From NCBI GenBank assembly GCA_040954595.2, contig CM082580.2:1364001-1428000 (forward strand): a stretch of DNA of 64,000 nucleotides, written 5' to 3'. This DNA is from Balanoglossus misakiensis (lineage: Eukaryota > Hemichordata). The notes below the pieces were generated by a model, which worked only from the letters and a program-made list of their open reading frames with translations, was not told where the DNA came from and did no database searches. The translations under genes and the position numbers were made by a program. Each line of letters starts with the position of its first letter. The stretch's first letter is position 1. Positions 60,684-64,000 of the stretch are shown here, one piece after another.

Positions 60684-61852
60684 CCTTTGCAAATTCAACC
60701 ACTGGTACCATAGCCATTTCAAATGTAGCCAAAAGTGCGCCACCACTTTCTTCAAACATACTGAAACCATCTACAGGTTACTGTAGTCCTATATCTCTTG
60801 GCATCCATGGCAGTTTAGCTAGACATGAGCTGGCAAGGGGTGACCTGCAAGCTTTGAACTCTGGCTTCGGTAATGTCGACTCTGGCTCTGGCATATACTT
60901 GCAGGTCCATATGACCTTGGGGTGAACATGGTCATGAAGAAATAAATAGAATCTGTTTGGTACATTGTCAACTTCATTTTAAACTTTCAAAAAAATAACA
61001 ATATGGTGAGTAATGTTTTTGTTGTTTTCAAAGAGACTCACCATACACTTTAGTAAATCAAAGACTTGAAAAAGTTTTGAGGACTATCATTTGTCTGAAT
61101 CTCGGACCGCGAGGCACATACTACCTTAAATAGTTTCACTCGCAGCTTCTTGTGGGCAGTTTCTCCTTGCGTACCTGTACAGACACACCAGGAGACCGAT
61201 CCCGATGAACAACGACACCCACATGAAAACATTCAAGCGTCTGGTCACACCCATTTCCGTCAAACAAGAACATGAATGAAACTGCGGAGGAAGAGAACGG
61301 GAGAGTGCCCATTAACCCTGTAATGGCCAATCATTTACTGGCACAAGGTTCAGGATGTACGATCACTGGAGTTGAAAATAAGGTCATGGATTTGAAAATC
61401 ATTTTGAGTTATGAAATTGAAATACATATTTTTCATTGTGGATTCTCCGACATAAATATTATCAAAATCAATAAGGGTTGGCTTTTTAATTTATGACATA
61501 TAACGCCATGAATCTAGCCCATTAATACAAAGGCAATACTTAAACACATTTCGGGGTAGCGTTATGACAACTTGAAGAAAGTATGAATACAAACTTTCTA
61601 AAGTAATATTTTAAAGGTTGGCGTATTGCTTAGCATAATCATTTTTCCGTTTGCTGTGACATTTGTCTCCCTGTGAGAGTTTAAGTAAATGTAGAGTCAC
61701 GCAAATTAGGCAACATCAATATCCCATACGTAATTCAGTGTGTTTTGTTCGCATTTTTGGTTTTCATTTTGAAAATGAACAAAGGACTTTCCTATCATTG
61801 ACCAACACTCGTATGAATACATCCAAATTACCCAACTTTAATTTCCCTTAAA

Positions 61853-62080
61853 GAATTGGTCAGCTCTGCGAATATATTTCACCTGACCACTTCCTTTGCT
61901 AAGGAAGAGTGTTGTTTATGTAATAATATTTTTATAATATTTATAACTTATGTAGCACATTAAATCTCAACGTGCTTTAAGTTGTCCCATGGTCATTTGA
62001 GCTAGGATGTTGGACCTAAATATTCCATTCAACTCCCTGGGGAGCAAACAACATCTCACCATCATTAGAAATGCCAAATT
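61853..62080 (-). repeat. SINE-tail-like repeat, copy 1
   Basis: From attggtcagctctgcg through aatattttt, agcacattaaatctcaacgtgc and ctggggagcaaacaacatctca it matches 62,507-62,735 in the same orientation with moderate divergence. It lacks the tRNA-like head present next to the second copy. Confidence 0.7.
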
Positions 62081-62150
62081 ACAGTGCTTTTGGCCACGTA
62101 TTAACCTGGGGATTTACAGTTAACTTTAAATACACACGCATATGCATTTA

Positions 62151-62508
62151 ATCCCCATGTGAGGGACAAAGTCTCTCTCTCGCTGCCCTTTTCCCATATT
62201 ATATTTGATAAGAGACACCGTTTGTTATTCTACATGTGGATATATAGCGAATGAACGTTCAACCACACACAACTTCCATCCCTCTTATAGACAGGAGAGT
62301 GAAAAACTCGCCAAAATGAATAATCGTTCTTTACCATTTATTCATTTTGGGCGAGTTTTTACTCTCATATCGTACAAACGAGACGGAAGTTGTGTGTGGT
62401 CGAATGTTGATTCACCATATATCCACATGTAGAATAACATCAATGGCGTCTTGTATCATACATAATTAATTGAAAAAAGGCAGCGATGAGAGACTTTGCC
62501 CCTTTAAA
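62151..62508. mobile_element. ~350 bp hairpin (MITE-like) element
   Basis: The arms are ~150 bp. On the left are gggacaaagtctctc, tctacatgtggatatat, ccacacacaacttcc and actcgccaaaatgaataa. The right arm carries the reverse complement of each (ttattcattttgggcgagt, ggaagttgtgtgtgg, atatatccacatgtaga, gagagactttgcccc). A short loop lies near 62,325. TTAA occurs near both ends, which may be a target duplication, but the left border is uncertain. Confidence 0.7.
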
Positions 62509-62934
62509 CAATTGGTCAGCTCTGCGAATATAGTTCACCTGACCACTTCCTTTGCTAAGTAAGAGTGTTGTTTATGTAATAATATCAATATAATATTTAT
62601 TACTTATATAGCACATTATGCAATAAATCTCAATGTGCTGCTTTGAAGTGTTTCCCATGGTAATTTGACCTAGGTCGTTGGACCTAAAATATTCCATTCC
62701 ACTCCATGGGGAGCAAACAACAGCTCACATGTGCAGCTTTTATATCAGCAAAGCAGACCTATACATACACATTACAATATCCGATCCACCAAATTACCCT
62801 TTTCTTATAGGCGGGGAGAGGCAAGGAGATGTAAATTGCCTTGCCAGAGGACACAACACCACAACCATGCCAGGGATCAAACTCTTGATTCTTTGATTAT
62901 GGGTCTGATGCTCTAACCACTGGACTATGACATT
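62507..62934 (-). mobile_element. tRNA-derived SINE with tail
   Basis: On the minus strand, 62,932-62,862 resembles a tRNA: GTGGTTAGAGCATCAGAC with the loop CCCATAATC, then a B-box-like GAGTTTGATCCC (62,884-62,873). It is followed by the typical SINE body gttgtgtcctctggcaaggc and a tail with gtgctatataagtaataaat. The tRNA arms no longer pair properly, so this is a SINE head rather than a functional tRNA gene. The tail is shared with the repeat at 61,853. Confidence 0.7.
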
Positions 62935-64000
62935 AATTTGAGGCCATCGCTTTCGTCAATTTCCCTGCGCTCCCCCTGGTAGTTTACGTCCAGTCCCTTA
63001 CTTGTAATTGTCTTTGTTTGGCAACTGCAGGCCAAAAAGTTTTACTACCATGAATAAATCTACCCTAATCGATTATTCATAAAAGTACAACGTTTTTTTT
63101 TTGGAACTACTGTCGACATTGTAAAAACCCCAGGTAGTAACTTGGGGGTGAAACAAGGCAACTCTCAGTAGCTCCTGGGAACAGTTCAATTTCATGGTCA
63201 TATCATTAAATGTGCTGGTCCAGTGAAAAAAAATGGGTCTCATGAACGTTCCCCAATTCATGACTCATCGCCAAGGTCCTTGGAATGAAGCACATTTTAA
63301 AACAGGCAACTGGTCTGGTCTTTTGCTTTGTCAACTTTCGACAAGCTTTAGCCGTGCATGCCCTGTAAGTCACAATGCACATTAGACATCAACATTACTT
63401 TAGAACATGGTGAATTTCACACAGTGTGTAGGTTATATTATTGACTGCTACAATATTTTCAGTGTTTGGGTGTAAAATGAACCCAGGTAGCTGGCAGTTG
63501 AAACACTACTGAACAAACAGTTTCATGTCAATGTAATCCAGACATTATCACTGAAGAGGTGTGAACGAGCGAAGACATTCAGGAGGCTCCTCTGTGCAAA
63601 CACTGCCCTTGGCTACCAGCTGTGAAGTGATATGATAGAATTGTACCACATCAACTAGCAAGGCCCTGCACTGTAAGATGTTAAGTGTTATTTTTTGTGT
63701 GTTTTATTTGGTCCCATTTGTATAGGTATATACAGTGGGACCTTATGGATTTGGTTGCGTCTGTATGTATGTATGGACATATGGACGGATAGATGGATGT
63801 ATGTCCGTACACATCAAAAACTTGAAAACCGTTGCGCCAATAACCTCGATATTTGGTGTGTAGATGCATGCTAGGCTGTAGATGGGAGTTTGTTCAAACG
63901 AAGTTGTCATTGCCAAAAATATATACAAATTAGCTTGGAAAACCTTAATTTGGTCAAAACTCAGAAACACGACAAGTCCTGGTCATGTTGATTTGAAAAA
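62935..64000. other. Repeat-like DNA, no gene recognised
   Basis: There are no supported coding regions. The region 63,745-63,810 contains degenerate tatgtatg and atggacggatagatgg repeats followed by aaaaccgttgcgccaataac and gatatttggtgtgtagatgc, with the look of a dispersed microsatellite-containing repeat. The window ends inside it. Confidence 0.5.

Larger units (their letters stand above)
59660..61628 (+). repeat. 1.97 kb duplicated segment, copy 2
   Basis: Near-identical to 42,860-44,827 in the same orientation, about 16.8 kb away, with scattered substitutions and 1-2 base indels. Borders are sharp at ctgttgtgattattgctgg and ggttggcgtattg. It retains the exon-like frame (59,858-60,018), the DR1 motif (60,671-60,683) and the short overlapping frames around 61,050-61,490. 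Confidence 0.92.

Noticed and set aside
42860-61628. The two 1.97 kb direct repeats as LTRs of one giant element
   Set aside because: They lack TG...CA ends and an adjacent primer site, contain an exon-like frame, and the retroelement between them has its own LTR and primer site.
62862-62934. Functional tRNA-Met gene
   Set aside because: The loop CATAA and boxes are recognisable, but stems do not pair and the sequence continues into a typical SINE body.

Overview
This window is eukaryotic and almost certainly from an invertebrate animal genome, AT-rich and dominated by repeats. The evidence is spliceosomal-type introns, LTR and DNA transposons, MITE-like hairpins, a tRNA-derived SINE and a large satellite. 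The LTR element belongs to the Gmr1-like Ty3/gypsy group, which was first described from deuterostomes. That makes a marine deuterostome (hemichordate, echinoderm, cephalochordate, tunicate) my best guess. I cannot name the species. There is no complete, intact host gene, and no prokaryotic feature.

Layout. (1) 1-35,009: one satellite array built from ~78-79 bp units with interspersed ~108 bp long units. The units are organised into nested higher-order repeats with exact spacings (1,295; 1,868; 3,163; 2,415; ~3,748; ~1,381; ~5,130; ~13,400 bp). At 35,009/35,010 the array folds back on itself in a near-perfect palindrome and continues in the opposite orientation. (2) 35,941-39,092: a 3.15 kb fold-back-type element, with ~0.8 kb inverted repeats made of G-tract units, inserted into the inverted satellite with a 3 bp target duplication (ACT). 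It carries only a fragment of a cysteine-rich CXC-like protein. (3) 39,093-~41,872: the inverted satellite continues. (4) 41,873-48,190: non-satellite DNA holding a 1.97 kb duplicated segment (copy 1), four small inverted-repeat elements, including one TA-flanked MITE and one 928 bp element with a 9 bp target duplication, and a hairpin.

(5) 48,540-59,445 (minus strand): a degenerate Gmr1-like gypsy retrotransposon. It has a 1.3 kb LTR, a tRNA-Pro primer binding site, a Gag with a SCAN-like region and CCHC knuckle, a protease, then integrase BEFORE reverse transcriptase. It lacks RNase H and the second LTR, has several frameshifts, and has YIDH in place of the RT YxDD motif. (6) 50,565-56,038: nested inside it, exactly within the integrase zinc-finger region, is a 5.47 kb CACTA/EnSpm (CMC)-like DNA transposon. 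It has CACT-type ends, a TGT target duplication, a spliced candidate transposase (+) carrying two frameshifts, and a second intact gene (-). (7) 59,471-64,000: A-rich DNA, copy 2 of the 1.97 kb segment, a ~350 bp hairpin element between two copies of a SINE-tail-like repeat, a tRNA-derived SINE, and microsatellite-like DNA.

The relative history can be read directly: the satellite inversion preceded the fold-back insertion, and the gypsy insertion preceded the CACTA insertion. Statements on superfamily identity rest on motifs, terminal sequences and target duplications, not on database searches.
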